Assembly (NCBI GenBank): GCA_012519025.1
Contig: JAAYQZ010000052.1
Coordinates: 1-64,000 of the forward strand
Reading direction: 5' to 3'
Source: Bacillota bacterium
GTDB taxonomy: Bacteria > Bacillota > Limnochordia > DTU087
DNA: 64,000 nucleotides
The position numbers and the translations under genes were made by a program. Under the pieces are notes generated by a model. The model ran no database searches. It had not been told where the DNA came from and saw only the letters and a list, made by a program, of their open reading frames with translations. Below, piece after piece: positions 39,550 to 49,732 of the stretch. Numbering within the stretch: position 1 is the first letter of the stretch; every line of letters starts with the position of its first letter.

Positions 39550-41088
39550 GTGATAGCAATTACTTTAGTCTATTCCGTGTTAACAGCTGCCGTCGCTTTT
39601 GGCGCCGGTTATTTTATGCGCAGGGCCATAGCAGAGGCAAAAATCCAATCTGCGGAAGAAGCCGCAAAACGCATTTTGCAAGAAGCTGAACGGGATGCGG
39701 AGACCCGGCAAAGGGAACTGATGCTTGAAGCAAAAGAGGAAGTTCACACCTTGCGCCGAGAGCTTGAAAGAGAGAACCGGGAGCGCCGCAATGAACTGCA
39801 GCAGGTAGAGCGGCGTCTTATGCAAAAAGAGGAATCCTTAGATCGCCGTCTTGACAACCTTGACAGAAGGGAAGCAGCTTTGGAGAGGAATCGCAAAGAG
39901 GTGACTCAAGCCCAGGAGGAAGTTGACAAACTTTTAGCAGAACAGCAAGAAGAGCTGCAAAAGATCTCCGGGCTCACCGCTGAGGAAGCCAAAGAAATCC
40001 TTTTTGCCCAAGTGGAAACTGCGGTAAAGCATGAAACGGCCATGATGATTAAAGAACTGGAAACACAAGCCAAAGAAGAGGCAGATAAACGTTCTCGTGA
40101 GATTCTTTCGTTGGCAATTCAGCGCTGTGCTGCAGACCATGTGGCAGAATCCACCGTTTCAGTGGTAAATCTGCCAAATGATGAGATGAAAGGTCGGATT
40201 ATTGGCCGCGAGGGTCGAAACATTCGTACTTTAGAGACGTTGACAGGCATTGATCTAATTATTGATGATACACCGGAAGCTGTCATTTTGTCAGGTTTTG
40301 ATCCAGTCAGGCGCGAAATCGCCCGCATTGCCTTGGAAAAACTCGTAGCCGATGGCCGCATACATCCGGCCCGCATAGAGGAAATGGTGGAAAAGGCTCA
40401 AAGAGAAGTAGAAGCGGTGATTCGAGAGGAAGGGGAGCAGGCGACTTTTGCTGCCCGTGTCCATGGTTTGCATCCGGAACTAATTAAGCTGCTTGGTCGG
40501 CTGAGATTCCGCACAAGCTACGGTCAAAACGTTTTGAAACACTCTATTGAGGTTGCCCACCTGGCTGCTATGATGGCGGCGGAATTGGGTGCTGATGAGG
40601 AACTTGCTCGAAGAGCCGGACTGCTTCATGATATCGGTAAAGCCATTGATCATGAAGTGGAAGGGACCCACGTTCAAATTGGCGTGGATTTGCTCAAGCG
40701 GTATAAAGAGTCTCAAGAGGTCGTCCATGCAGTTGAATGTCACCACGGTGATTTGGAACCGGAAACTGTGGAGGCAGTCTTGGTTGCGGCCGCGGATTCA
40801 GTATCTGCTGCTCGCCCCGGTGCACGACGGGAGACCTTGGAATCGTATATCAAACGTTTGGAAAGGCTGGAAGGAATAGCAGATTCTTTCGAAGGTGTAG
40901 AGAAAGCCTATGCTATTCAGGCCGGTCGGGAGATTCGTATTATGGTGAAACCCGAACGTATCGATGATAGTGAAGCTATCTGGACTGCGCGGGAAATCGT
41001 TAAGCGCATCGAAAATGAGCTTGAGTATCCCGGACAAATCAAGGTGACGGTCATACGAGAGACCCGTGCCATTGAATATGCCAAATAG
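39550..41088 (+). CDS. rny: Ribonuclease Y
   Basis: N-terminal TM, coiled coil, KH domain ([29 protein letters not shown]) and HD domain ([14 protein letters not shown]). Confidence 0.98.
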   Translation: MIAITLVYSVLTAAVAFGAGYFMRRAIAEAKIQSAEEAAKRILQEAERDAETRQRELMLEAKEEVHTLRRELERENRERRNELQQVERRLMQKEESLDRRLDNLDRREAALERNRKEVTQAQEEVDKLLAEQQEELQKISGLTAEEAKEILFAQVETAVKHETAMMIKELETQAKEEADKRSREILSLAIQRCAADHVAESTVSVVNLPNDEMKGRIIGREGRNIRTLETLTGIDLIIDDTPEAVILSGFDPVRREIARIALEKLVADGRIHPARIEEMVEKAQREVEAVIREEGEQATFAARVHGLHPELIKLLGRLRFRTSYGQNVLKHSIEVAHLAAMMAAELGADEELARRAGLLHDIGKAIDHEVEGTHVQIGVDLLKRYKESQEVVHAVECHHGDLEPETVEAVLVAAADSVSAARPGARRETLESYIKRLERLEGIADSFEGVEKAYAIQAGREIRIMVKPERIDDSEAIWTAREIVKRIENELEYPGQIKVTVIRETRAIEYAK

Positions 41089-41096
41089 CACAGCTG

Positions 41097-41123
41097 AAGG
41101 CCCGGCAAGCCGGGCCTTTTTTT
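41097..41123 (+). terminator. Rho-independent terminator after rny
   Basis: GGCCCGGC-aa-GCCGGGCC followed by TTTTTTT. Confidence 0.95.
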
Positions 41124-41127
41124 AGAG

Positions 41128-41661
41128 GTGATGATTTTGCCGAATCTTAAGTCTGTGGAGCATCTGCCTATGGATCACACGAGTCTTTTGGCCTCCATAC
41201 TAGTTCGATATCCTGAAATAGGTAGTGTAAAGGTACTGCCTGACTCCCGCAGTATGCGCCTTTGTTTTTTTCTAAAGGACAGCCCCGAACTGGAGCACAT
41301 GGACAAGTTTTCTTTGTTGATAGAAGACAGCATCCAAGTGCTTGTCACTGTAAACAGGAAAACCCCAGTCACTTTTAATCTTTCCGTCTCCAATCAGGAC
41401 AACATTTACGTAATTGAGCTAGTTAGAGACATTCATACCATTACTTTAGAGGAGATCTCATTGATTGCCAGCCTCATGCGCCAATATTTTCCCAACGCGC
41501 TTTTATACGATGGTGAGGATATCAACGCAGAGGAAGGTGCTTGGTATGATGAATTTATCCAACATATGCTGGAGGACATTGGGCAGGCAACCTTTTTGCC
41601 GGAGTTAATCGGTTTTAGGGAAGATAATAGAGTACTTGTCTTTGATAAGTCAGTAGTGTAA
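41128..41661 (+). CDS. Conserved hypothetical protein
   Basis: 177-aa ORF with SD gaggtg, directly after the rny terminator; no confident family assignment. Confidence 0.7.
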   Translation: MMILPNLKSVEHLPMDHTSLLASILVRYPEIGSVKVLPDSRSMRLCFFLKDSPELEHMDKFSLLIEDSIQVLVTVNRKTPVTFNLSVSNQDNIYVIELVRDIHTITLEEISLIASLMRQYFPNALLYDGEDINAEEGAWYDEFIQHMLEDIGQATFLPELIGFREDNRVLVFDKSVV

Positions 41662-41716
41662 ACCTAACGTAACTCTAATGACTCGTCACAATATTAAATG
41701 AAATTTGTTCTACGAC

Positions 41717-41745
41717 AAAGGAATTGCCACTTTGACATTTAATAT
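41717..41745 (+). promoter_or_regulatory. Predicted sigma-H promoter of spoVS
   Basis: AAAGGAATT (41717-41725), 11-nt spacer, ATTTAATAT (41737-41745); one deviation from RNAGGAWWT-N11-12-RNNGAATWW. Confidence 0.55.
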
Positions 41746-41807
41746 ATAATACAGTAGCAGAAATACACGGCATTATTACCGCAATTTTGTCAAGGAGGCT
41801 AAAACAA

Positions 41808-42062
41808 GTGCTAAAAGTATCTTCAAGATCTAACCCAAATTCTGTAGCTGGAGCCTTAGCAGGTGTTTTACGTGAACGTGGGGCTGCAGAGATGCAGGCC
41901 ATTGGCGCCGGTGCCATCAATCAAGCGGTTAAGGCGGTTGCCATAGCCCGGGGGTTTGTGGCCCCAAGCGGTGTCGATCTTATCTGTATCCCGGCTTTTA
42001 CCGACATTGAGATTGATGGTGAAGAAAGAACTGCTATCAAAATTATCGTAGAGCCTCGTTAA
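41808..42062 (+). CDS. spoVS: Stage V sporulation protein S
   Basis: MLKVSSRSNPNSVAGALAGVLRERGAAEMQAIGAGAINQAVKAVAIARG; GTG start with SD aaggagg. Confidence 0.98.
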   Translation: MLKVSSRSNPNSVAGALAGVLRERGAAEMQAIGAGAINQAVKAVAIARGFVAPSGVDLICIPAFTDIEIDGEERTAIKIIVEPR

Positions 42063-42079
42063 ATTTCCAAATTTGAACT

Positions 42080-42124
42080 AAAACCTGCCGCACGTCGAGG
42101 TGTATTTGATGTGGGCAGGTTTTC
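42080..42124 (+). terminator. Rho-independent terminator after spoVS
   Basis: AAAACCTGCC...GGCAGGTTTT inverted repeat. Confidence 0.65.
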
Positions 42125-42173
42125 TAATTTGTTGTGATTTCTTACTGTACATTTGAGCAGGAGGTAATTGACC

Positions 42174-43151
42174 ATGCACAAATCCACCATTTCGTCTTAT
42201 TGGCCTATAGTTGACGGCCACATGGACACAATATCTATTATGTACGAATCAGACCTTGATTTTTCTAGGCGGCAAACTCAGACTCACAGTGATCTGGTCC
42301 GCTTACTTGAGGCAGGCATTGGACTGCAGGTTTTGGCTTTATTTACCCGCCCCAACTCCAATAAGAGCGTAAGCCTGCAAAAAATCCTTTCTTACTTAGA
42401 GTATATCCACGGAATTGCCGATGGAGAGCCAAGACTGCAGATTGTAAAAACTACGGCTGATCTGCCGGGAAAAACCCCTGAACCCGATAACCTCCGTGCT
42501 CTTTTGGCCGTTGAAGGAGGGGACTGTCTCGGCGGCGAGTTGTGGGTGCTTAGGCTGCTTTACCGCCTTGGTGTTCGGCTTTTAACCTTAACATGGAGCA
42601 ACCGCAACCAGCTGGCTGACGGGGTGTGGGAGGCAGACAGTAAAGGGGGACTTACCAGATTCGGTCGGGAAGTTGTCCAGGAGATGGGTAAATTGGGCAT
42701 GGTGGTGGATGTTTCTCATTTATCCCCTGCCGGATTTTGGGATGTAGCCAAACATGTAAGCGATCCTTTTGTTGCATCTCATTCCAATGCTGTTGAACTC
42801 TGCAATCATCCCCGCAATCTGACTGACGAGCAGATTAAATGCATTGCAGATCACGGCGGCGTAATTGGTGTATGTTTTTGCGGACCTCATTTGGCAGAAT
42901 CAGGTAGGGCAAATCTTGATCACGTAATCGCTCATATTGAGTATTTGTGGCGTGTAGCCGGCGAGGAACATGTCGGTCTTGGCACGGATTATGATGGTAT
43001 CAATGAAACTCCCGAAGGGCTTAAAGACGTCACATACCTTCCCAAGCTTTTAGAGGCTTTGGCAGCACGAGGGTACTCCCACACAAGACTTGAAAAATTC
43101 GCCGGGGCCAATTTTCTCAGAGTCTTTCAGGAAGTGCTTCCCAGTGATTGA
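42174..43151 (+). CDS. Membrane dipeptidase (peptidase M19, renal dipeptidase family)
   Basis: VDGHMDTI, LLAVEGGDCL, VDVSHLSPAGFWDV, ASHSNAVELCNHPRNLTD, GLGTDYDG. Confidence 0.93.
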   Translation: MHKSTISSYWPIVDGHMDTISIMYESDLDFSRRQTQTHSDLVRLLEAGIGLQVLALFTRPNSNKSVSLQKILSYLEYIHGIADGEPRLQIVKTTADLPGKTPEPDNLRALLAVEGGDCLGGELWVLRLLYRLGVRLLTLTWSNRNQLADGVWEADSKGGLTRFGREVVQEMGKLGMVVDVSHLSPAGFWDVAKHVSDPFVASHSNAVELCNHPRNLTDEQIKCIADHGGVIGVCFCGPHLAESGRANLDHVIAHIEYLWRVAGEEHVGLGTDYDGINETPEGLKDVTYLPKLLEALAARGYSHTRLEKFAGANFLRVFQEVLPSD

Positions 43152-43248
43152 ACAAACCACACAAATGTCGTATGAAAATCCTTTCACTGTAGAATAATAG
43201 CGTCGAAGGGTAGGATCTAGATTCCTACAGGTGAAAGGAGGCGTATCT

Positions 43249-43458
43249 GTGACAGTTATTAAGGTAGTGGAGTTAGTAGGAGATTCAAATACCGGCTGGG
43301 AAGACGCTATACAGCTGGCTGTGAAAGAGGCTTCTGAAACCATCCGGAACATAAGTGGGGTTGAGATCAAAAACATGACCGGCACAGTGGACGCCGAAGG
43401 CAACATCGTCGAATATAAAGCCAACGTCGAGCTTGCTTTTCGGGTGGAGAATACGTAA
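43249..43458 (+). CDS. Dodecin-family flavin-binding protein
   Basis: MTVIKVVELVGDSNTGWEDAIQLAVKEASETIRNISGVEIKNMTG...YKANVELAFRVE; GTG start after SD aaaggagg. Confidence 0.93.
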   Translation: MTVIKVVELVGDSNTGWEDAIQLAVKEASETIRNISGVEIKNMTGTVDAEGNIVEYKANVELAFRVENT

Positions 43459-43500
43459 CCGGACATTGGAGTTTGATCTACGTCTGCCAGTTGAAAAGAG

Positions 43501-43842
43501 GTGATTCGGATGGATTGGGTAGGGGCAGTAGTGCGCTTCATTGTGTCGGCCCTTGTGTTGATGCTGGTGGGATTTGTTATTCCGGGATTTCGACAGCTGA
43601 GTTTTTTCCATGCCCTACTGGCGGCAATAGTTATAGCCGCTATAGGCTGGGTTATTGAGGCAACGCTTGGCAAAAGTGTCTCACCCTACAGCCGGGGAAT
43701 AGTTGGGTTTTTAGTATCGGCTGTAGTTATATGGGCTGCCCAGTTTATCGTCCCGGGCATGGCGGTTTCAGTGTTGGGGGCATTACTGGCGGCTTTCGCC
43801 ATAGGGATCATTGATTTGTTTGTACCAACAGCAGTGCGGTAA
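43501..43842 (+). CDS. Phage-holin-like / YvlD-type small multi-TM protein
   Basis: Four hydrophobic segments with SALVLMLVGFVIPGF and GIIDLFVPT. ATG at 43510 possible. Confidence 0.75.
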   Translation: MIRMDWVGAVVRFIVSALVLMLVGFVIPGFRQLSFFHALLAAIVIAAIGWVIEATLGKSVSPYSRGIVGFLVSAVVIWAAQFIVPGMAVSVLGALLAAFAIGIIDLFVPTAVR

Positions 43843-43883
43843 GCTGACGGCTATGTGGAGGTTTTACTCCCAAACTGCAGTTT

Positions 43884-43916
43884 GGCGTCCCTTTTGCGGG
43901 GCGCCTTTTTGTATAA
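43884..43916 (+). terminator. Rho-independent terminator after the holin-like gene
   Basis: GGCGTCCC-ttttgc-GGGGCGCC followed by TTTTTG. Confidence 0.85.
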
Positions 43917-43917
43917 T

Positions 43918-43946
43918 TTGACAAGGCTCGCTAAGGTCTATACACT
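43918..43946 (+). promoter_or_regulatory. Predicted sigma-A promoter driving the M-box/mgtA transcript
   Basis: TTGACA (43918-43923), 17-nt spacer, TACACT (43941-43946). Confidence 0.7.
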
Positions 43947-43964
43947 ATATAGGGTCTTGAAAAT

Positions 43965-44187
43965 CTAATATTCCGGTAAGTAAGGCTACCATAGGGATAT
44001 GAGTTGCTGCCGCAAAGTAGTGGAGACACTATGAGCTGGTTAGCAGGCCATGTCGAAAACAAGGCATGATCTAATGCAATATCACCGCCCTATGGAGCTA
44101 AAGCCCAAACGGTGACATGCTGCAAACAGTTGCAGCTGTGTATGATGGATTAATCCACGCTAATCGGCTTTAGCGTGGATTTTTTAT
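43965..44187 (+). ncRNA. M-box (ykoK-type) magnesium riboswitch with intrinsic terminator
   Basis: GGTAAGTAAGGCTACCATAGGGATATGAGTTGCTGCCGC...CCGCCCTATGGAGCTAAAGCCC resembles the M-box conserved core. CATAGGG pairs with CCCTATG. Terminator AATCCACGCTAA-tcggc-TTTAGCGTGGATTTTTTA at 44153-44187; mgtA lies downstream. Confidence 0.87.
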
Positions 44188-44333
44188 TGCCGGGATACAA
44201 TAGAAAGGGTGATGAAAATCGGCAGTATGCAAATGTACATTAAAAAGGCAGCAGGAAAGCGAAAGCAATTGTCTTGTCTAAAGAAAAAAACCATGCCCTT
44301 GTTGCTTTGAGGCAAAATATGGAGGTTGCACCT

Positions 44334-47069
44334 ATGAATGAAAAGAGGCAGTACTTCAGCCGCACCAAAAACAAAAAGACTAACGCTCGTTTAGTACACA
44401 GTGAAACTATCACAAGGCGTTTGCACGACATTGCCCGCCTTTCAACAGATGAGGTTATAAGAACCTTCAACAGTTCCAGACACGGGTTAACAGAAGAACT
44501 TGTGCATGCAAACCGAGAAAAATACGGTGATAACATAGTCACAAGCGCAAGCGAAGAATCTTTTTTCCAACGCCTCGTAAAAGCCTTTATCAATCCTTTT
44601 ACTATTATTTTAATCGCTTTGGCGGCCATTTCCTTTGTTACCGATATTCAACTGGCTCCTGTTGGTGAAAAAGATCCCATGACCGTTGTTATCATAGTGG
44701 TTTTGGTGATCATAAGCGGCTCACTGCAGCTCATCCAAGAGACGCGATCAGGGAATGCGGCAGCTAAACTTCAGGATATGATCAAAATCACTACTGCAGT
44801 CGAGCGGATCGAGACAGGTACAAAAGAAATAGATCTTGATCAGGTTGTTGTAGGAGATCGCATTCACTTGGCAGCGGGAGATATGATTCCGGCGGATCTG
44901 CGGATTCTAGAAGCCAAAGACCTTTTTATCAGTCAATCGGCCTTAACAGGCGAAAGTGAACCCGTTGAGAAGTTTAATAAACCGATTGAAGAGGTCCGCC
45001 ACGTCTCTTTGACCGATATTGCCAATCTGGCTTTTATGGGCACCAACGTTGTAAGTGGCGCGGCAGTGGGGGTTGTGGTGGCAGCCGGCAACAATACTGT
45101 CTTTGGCGATATGGCACAGGATATTGTGGATGTGGATGTGCGAACCAGTTTCGAGGAAGGTGTCCACTCTGTGTCCTGGGTTTTGATTCGGTTCATGTTG
45201 GCCATGGTGCCTGTGGTTTTACTTATCAACGGGTTCACCAAAGGCAACTGGCTTGAGGCATCTTTGTTTGCTATTTCTGTGGCAGTGGGATTAACACCGG
45301 AAATGCTCCCCATGATTGTCACTGCCAACCTTGCCAAGGGAGCGCTTGCCATGTCGAGGAAAAAAACTATTATCAAAAGCCTCAGTTCCATTCAAAACCT
45401 GGGCTCCATGGATATTTTGTGTACCGATAAGACAGGCACTCTCACACAGGATCGAGTGGTTTTGGAATATTACCTTGATGTTCATGGTGAAGCCAGTGTA
45501 AGGGTCTTGCGCCACGGATTTTTAAATAGTTACTTCCAAACGGGACTAAAAAACTTGATCGATAAAGCTATTATCGATCGAGTTGCTGAGCAATCCAGCA
45601 AAGAATCCTCTCTTAAGGGTTTGAAGGAATTTTACCAAAAGATAGATGAAATTCCTTTTGATTTTGAACGCAGGCGCATGAGTGTTGTAATAGAAGACCA
45701 AACAGGCAAAACGCAGATGATTACCAAAGGTGCAGTTGAGGAGATTATGTCCATTTGTTCGTTTGTGGAATACGGTGGCGAAGTGGGTCCATTTACTGAG
45801 GAGATCGAAACCGATATCAACGACACTGTCGGACGCTTAAATGATCAGGGTATGCGGGTCATAGCAGTAGCCCAGAAAACGAACCCACCCCCAGTCGGTG
45901 AATTTTCCGTTAAAGACGAAAACGACATGGTATTGATCGGCTATTTAGCTTTCTTAGATCCCCCAAAAGAGACAACATATGAAGCCATTCGCACCCTGCA
46001 CGATTACGGTGTTGAGGTAAAAGTACTGACAGGGGATAACGAGCGAGTTACAAAGGCCATTTGCCGACAAGTTGGTTTACCTGTGGGCAATCTTCTAGAG
46101 GGCTCCCAAGTTGAGCTTATGGACGATGATGAGCTGAGCAAGATCGTTGAAGAAACAACTGTCTTTGCTAAGCTTTCCCCTCAGCAAAAGGCTAGGGTGG
46201 TGACCTGCCTAAGAGATAACGGTCACTCAGTAGGTTTTTTAGGCGACGGGATAAACGATGCTGCCGCTATGCGCACTTCGGATGTGGGTGTTTCCGTAAA
46301 CAACGCTGTAGATATTGCTAAGGAATCAGCAGATGTAATTCTTTTGGAAAAAGATCTACGGGTCCTCGGTGAAGGCATCATTGAGGGGCGAAAAACCTAC
46401 GGCAATATGATCAAATACATCAAAATGACCGCCAGCTCAAATTTCGGAAATGTTTTCTCAGTCCTAATTGCCAGTGCGTTTTTACCATTTTTGCCCATGG
46501 CCGCAATTCATCTGGTCCTGCTCAATCTAATTTACGATATCTCCTGCATATCTTTGCCATGGGACAACGTTGATGAAGAATTCTTGCGTGTACCGAGAAA
46601 ATGGGATGCTTCATCAATTGCCAGTTTCATGCTTTGGATTGGGCCAACAAGTTCGGTTTTTGATATTACTACTTTCGTCTTAATGTATTATGTTATTGCT
46701 CCGTCAGCAGTCGGGGGCAAATTGTATCATCAGCTGACAGACCCTGCCTTAAAGGCAATGTTTGTCTCGGTTTTCCAAGCCGGATGGTTTGTGGAGTCCA
46801 TGTGGTCGCAGACTCTGGTAATACACATGATCCGCACACCTAAGATCCCGTTTATTCAAAGTAGTGCTTCTTTGCCCGTTGCGGCTCTTACTTTCACCGG
46901 GATTCTAGTGCTTACATTGATCCCTTTTACTGGATTCGGTGCACAAATAGGTCTTGCGGCACTGCCCCCGGTATATTTTGCTTGGTTGGCTGTGACTGTT
47001 TTACTTTACATGGGTTTGGCCCAGTGGTTCAAAAACATCTATGTCAGGAGGTATGGGGAGCTGCTTTGA
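44334..47069 (+). CDS. mgtA: Magnesium-translocating P-type ATPase
   Basis: DKTGTLTQD phosphorylation motif, [13 protein letters not shown], MgtA/B-like C-terminus. ATG at 44334 with SD tggaggtt; the ORF extends to a TTG at 44274. Confidence 0.95.
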   Translation: MNEKRQYFSRTKNKKTNARLVHSETITRRLHDIARLSTDEVIRTFNSSRHGLTEELVHANREKYGDNIVTSASEESFFQRLVKAFINPFTIILIALAAISFVTDIQLAPVGEKDPMTVVIIVVLVIISGSLQLIQETRSGNAAAKLQDMIKITTAVERIETGTKEIDLDQVVVGDRIHLAAGDMIPADLRILEAKDLFISQSALTGESEPVEKFNKPIEEVRHVSLTDIANLAFMGTNVVSGAAVGVVVAAGNNTVFGDMAQDIVDVDVRTSFEEGVHSVSWVLIRFMLAMVPVVLLINGFTKGNWLEASLFAISVAVGLTPEMLPMIVTANLAKGALAMSRKKTIIKSLSSIQNLGSMDILCTDKTGTLTQDRVVLEYYLDVHGEASVRVLRHGFLNSYFQTGLKNLIDKAIIDRVAEQSSKESSLKGLKEFYQKIDEIPFDFERRRMSVVIEDQTGKTQMITKGAVEEIMSICSFVEYGGEVGPFTEEIETDINDTVGRLNDQGMRVIAVAQKTNPPPVGEFSVKDENDMVLIGYLAFLDPPKETTYEAIRTLHDYGVEVKVLTGDNERVTKAICRQVGLPVGNLLEGSQVELMDDDELSKIVEETTVFAKLSPQQKARVVTCLRDNGHSVGFLGDGINDAAAMRTSDVGVSVNNAVDIAKESADVILLEKDLRVLGEGIIEGRKTYGNMIKYIKMTASSNFGNVFSVLIASAFLPFLPMAAIHLVLLNLIYDISCISLPWDNVDEEFLRVPRKWDASSIASFMLWIGPTSSVFDITTFVLMYYVIAPSAVGGKLYHQLTDPALKAMFVSVFQAGWFVESMWSQTLVIHMIRTPKIPFIQSSASLPVAALTFTGILVLTLIPFTGFGAQIGLAALPPVYFAWLAVTVLLYMGLAQWFKNIYVRRYGELL

Positions 47070-47171
47070 TGGCATTGGTGTAGTTGCCATTCGACCTCTA
47101 TCCCAAGCGTATAAACCACAGGTTTTTGACGCAAGCTCCTAGAGAGCCCTTTTGCAAAACCTTTAAATGGG

Positions 47172-48737
47172 GTGGGGAAACTGCAGGTCGAGAAATCATT
47201 CGAGAAAAACCTAGAATATTTAAGTACAAGACTGGGTACAGACGTGAATTTTGATGTACTTGTCCGGGAAATCAATATAGGTGGTAAAAACGCTGCTTTA
47301 ATCTTCCTGGATGGGATGGTCAAAGATCGGGAAACGCAATTTGTTATGGGGGCCTTGATGGCTTTACCGCGGGAAAAGCTCCATCCAAACATGCTTAAGT
47401 CCCTGATGGAGGATGTATTGCCCCATTTTGATGTCTCCCTAACCGATGATCTTGAAGAAACAATCGATGCCATCTTGAATGGGCCTTTGGCTTTGTTGGT
47501 GGATGGAATCGACCAAGTCGTAATCATCGATGTTCGTCAGTATCCAACTAGAAGCATAGAAGAACCGGATCTTGAAAGAGTGACCCGAGGCGCCAGAGAC
47601 GGATTTGTCGAAACTGCTTTAACTAATGTAGCGCTTATCCGTCGGCGCCTGCGGGATCCCGGTTTGAGATTTGAAGCTTTTGAAGTCGGGAAGAGATCGA
47701 AAACGGCTGTCTTTATGGTGTATATAAATGATATTGCTGATCCTGATTTAGTTGATGAGCTGCGGCAGCGTGTGAAGGATATTCGGGCGTCTGCACTTCC
47801 CATGGGTGCAAAAACCTTGGAAGAATACATAACAGGTTCAACGCTGAACCCATTTCCTTTAGTTCGTTTCACAGAACGTCCGGATGTAGTTGCAGCCCAC
47901 TTGCTAGAAGGTAATGTTGTCATTGTCACCGATACAACACCTGCAAGCATGATTTTGCCGGCAACAGCCTGGCATTTTACCCAACACGCCGAAGACTATT
48001 TTATCAACCCTGTAGTAGGCACATACATCCGCTGGCTGCGTTTTGCTGCCATGACCATGGCTTTTACATTAACACCACTTTGGCTGCTGTTAGCTCAAAA
48101 CCAAGGCAGTCTCCCGCAGTCTTTAAAGTTCATTGGCCCCCGTTCAATTACGGCCGTCCCTTTGTTTGTTCAATTTTTGCTGCTTGAGGCCGCAGTTGAT
48201 ATTACTCGCCTTGCCTTCATTCACACTCCCAACGCTTTATCAACGTCTTTGGGTCTTGTAGCTGCCATTCTACTTGGCGAGTTTGCTGTACAAGTAGGTC
48301 TGTTTATACCGGAGACCATATTGTATCAAGCAGTGGCCGCTATTGCATTTTTCGCCACACCGAACTATGAATTTGGTATGGCTGCCCGTCTTTTTCGTCT
48401 GTTGACACTGACTTTAACGGGGCTGTTTAATGTTTGGGGATTTGCTTTAGGGCTTGCGTTCCCCTTGATTGTTATGGGATTTACAAAGTCTTTTGGAGTG
48501 CCGTATTTGTGGCCGTTGATTCCCTTCCACGGACCGAGTTTACTTCGGCTGCTGTTTCGCTATCCCATTCCCACCGTTGTCAATCGTCCTCCATTCACTG
48601 ATCCTCTAGATACCGATTACAAACAAAGTGATGAGGCCGCTATGCCGGCTGCCATGGGCCTGGATAAAACGTCCCGAAACAGGAAAAGACGGGCAAAATC
48701 GAAAAAACGCTTTGCGAAAAAGCAAGACAAAGATTAG
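47172..48737 (+). CDS. Spore germination protein, GerA family (SpoVAF-like)
   Basis: GPLALLVDGIDQVVIIDVRQYPTRSIEEPDLERVTRGARDGFVETALTNVALIRRRLRDPGLRFE; multi-TM C-terminal half. Confidence 0.9.
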   Translation: MGKLQVEKSFEKNLEYLSTRLGTDVNFDVLVREINIGGKNAALIFLDGMVKDRETQFVMGALMALPREKLHPNMLKSLMEDVLPHFDVSLTDDLEETIDAILNGPLALLVDGIDQVVIIDVRQYPTRSIEEPDLERVTRGARDGFVETALTNVALIRRRLRDPGLRFEAFEVGKRSKTAVFMVYINDIADPDLVDELRQRVKDIRASALPMGAKTLEEYITGSTLNPFPLVRFTERPDVVAAHLLEGNVVIVTDTTPASMILPATAWHFTQHAEDYFINPVVGTYIRWLRFAAMTMAFTLTPLWLLLAQNQGSLPQSLKFIGPRSITAVPLFVQFLLLEAAVDITRLAFIHTPNALSTSLGLVAAILLGEFAVQVGLFIPETILYQAVAAIAFFATPNYEFGMAARLFRLLTLTLTGLFNVWGFALGLAFPLIVMGFTKSFGVPYLWPLIPFHGPSLLRLLFRYPIPTVVNRPPFTDPLDTDYKQSDEAAMPAAMGLDKTSRNRKRRAKSKKRFAKKQDKD

Positions 48738-48739
48738 AG

Positions 48740-49732
48740 GTGACCCTGCCGTTGACTTCTGTTGTAGGAATGCCAAGGGCTTTGGCATACCATGATTATT
48801 TCCCTTTCTGGGAGGCTTTTTTTGACGGGTTTGGTGTGCGATTGACAGCATCGCCGCCAACCAACAAGGCCCTCGTTCATGAGGGGGTAAGAAGGGCAGT
48901 TGACGGAACTTGTTTTCCGGTAAAAATTTTGCTTGGTCATGTTCACTGGTTGATTGAAAACGGTTACACCACTATCTTTTTGCCGCGCTTTGTCAGTGTG
49001 GCGCCTAAAGAATATATCTGTCCCAAATTTATGGGACTGCCTGACATGGTCCAAGCCACTTTTGGTACCAAGGCCAAGTTTTTAGTGCCGACAATTGATC
49101 TCAATTTGCCTAAAAAGTGCTTTTATGAACAAATTCAAACCCTTGGCTCTGAATTTGGGTGTTCCCCAAAACAAACAAAACTTGCATTTCGACAAGGTCT
49201 TGAAGCACTGAGAGACTACCGAGATGCTTTACTTAAAGGCCGTTGGCCAGCAAATAGCAATTCCCAAAACGCAGATAATAACCAACCAACCCTTGAAGTC
49301 GAAGGCAAAAAGAGTCTGAAGGTGGGTCTTTTAGGCCACAGCTATTTGATCTACGACGACTTTGCCAATATGCACATTGTCAACAAGCTGCAGAACATGG
49401 AAGTTGAGGTTATGACAGTGGACATGCTGCCGGATGAGCGCATTGATGCCCAATCTCTAGCATGGCCTAAACGCATGTTTTGGACATCAGGCCGGCGCAT
49501 TCTCGGTGCCGCCAGAGAGTATGTGGAAATGCGTATACCAGGAATCATTTATGTTACAGCTTTTGCTTGCGGCACAGACTCACTCACAGCAGAATTAGTT
49601 GAACGCACTTTGCGACGAGAATCCCCGATTCCGCAGTTGATTTTGAATCTAGACGAACATACCGGAGAAGCGGGCATTGTGACTAGATTGGAAGCATTTG
49701 TGGATATGCTCAGATGGAGGATAAACCGATGA
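48740..49732 (+). CDS. 2-hydroxyacyl-CoA dehydratase-like / acyl-CoA dehydratase activase-related protein (DUF2229-like)
   Basis: GMPRALAYHDYFPFWEAFFDGFGVRL...EGVRRAVDGTCFPVKILLGHVHWLIENGYTTIFLPRFVSV; ends LDEHTGEAGIVTRLEAFVDML. Confidence 0.85.
   Translation: MTLPLTSVVGMPRALAYHDYFPFWEAFFDGFGVRLTASPPTNKALVHEGVRRAVDGTCFPVKILLGHVHWLIENGYTTIFLPRFVSVAPKEYICPKFMGLPDMVQATFGTKAKFLVPTIDLNLPKKCFYEQIQTLGSEFGCSPKQTKLAFRQGLEALRDYRDALLKGRWPANSNSQNADNNQPTLEVEGKKSLKVGLLGHSYLIYDDFANMHIVNKLQNMEVEVMTVDMLPDERIDAQSLAWPKRMFWTSGRRILGAAREYVEMRIPGIIYVTAFACGTDSLTAELVERTLRRESPIPQLILNLDEHTGEAGIVTRLEAFVDMLRWRINR

Noticed and set aside
43050-43673. 207-aa minus-strand ORF opposite the dipeptidase end, dodecin and holin-like genes
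   Set aside because: Antisense to well-supported genes, low-complexity Thr/Ser-rich translation, no SD or family resemblance.
43501-43842. Holin-like gene as evidence of a prophage
   Set aside because: Small YvlD-type membrane proteins are common chromosomal genes; no phage structural, lysis or integration genes nearby.
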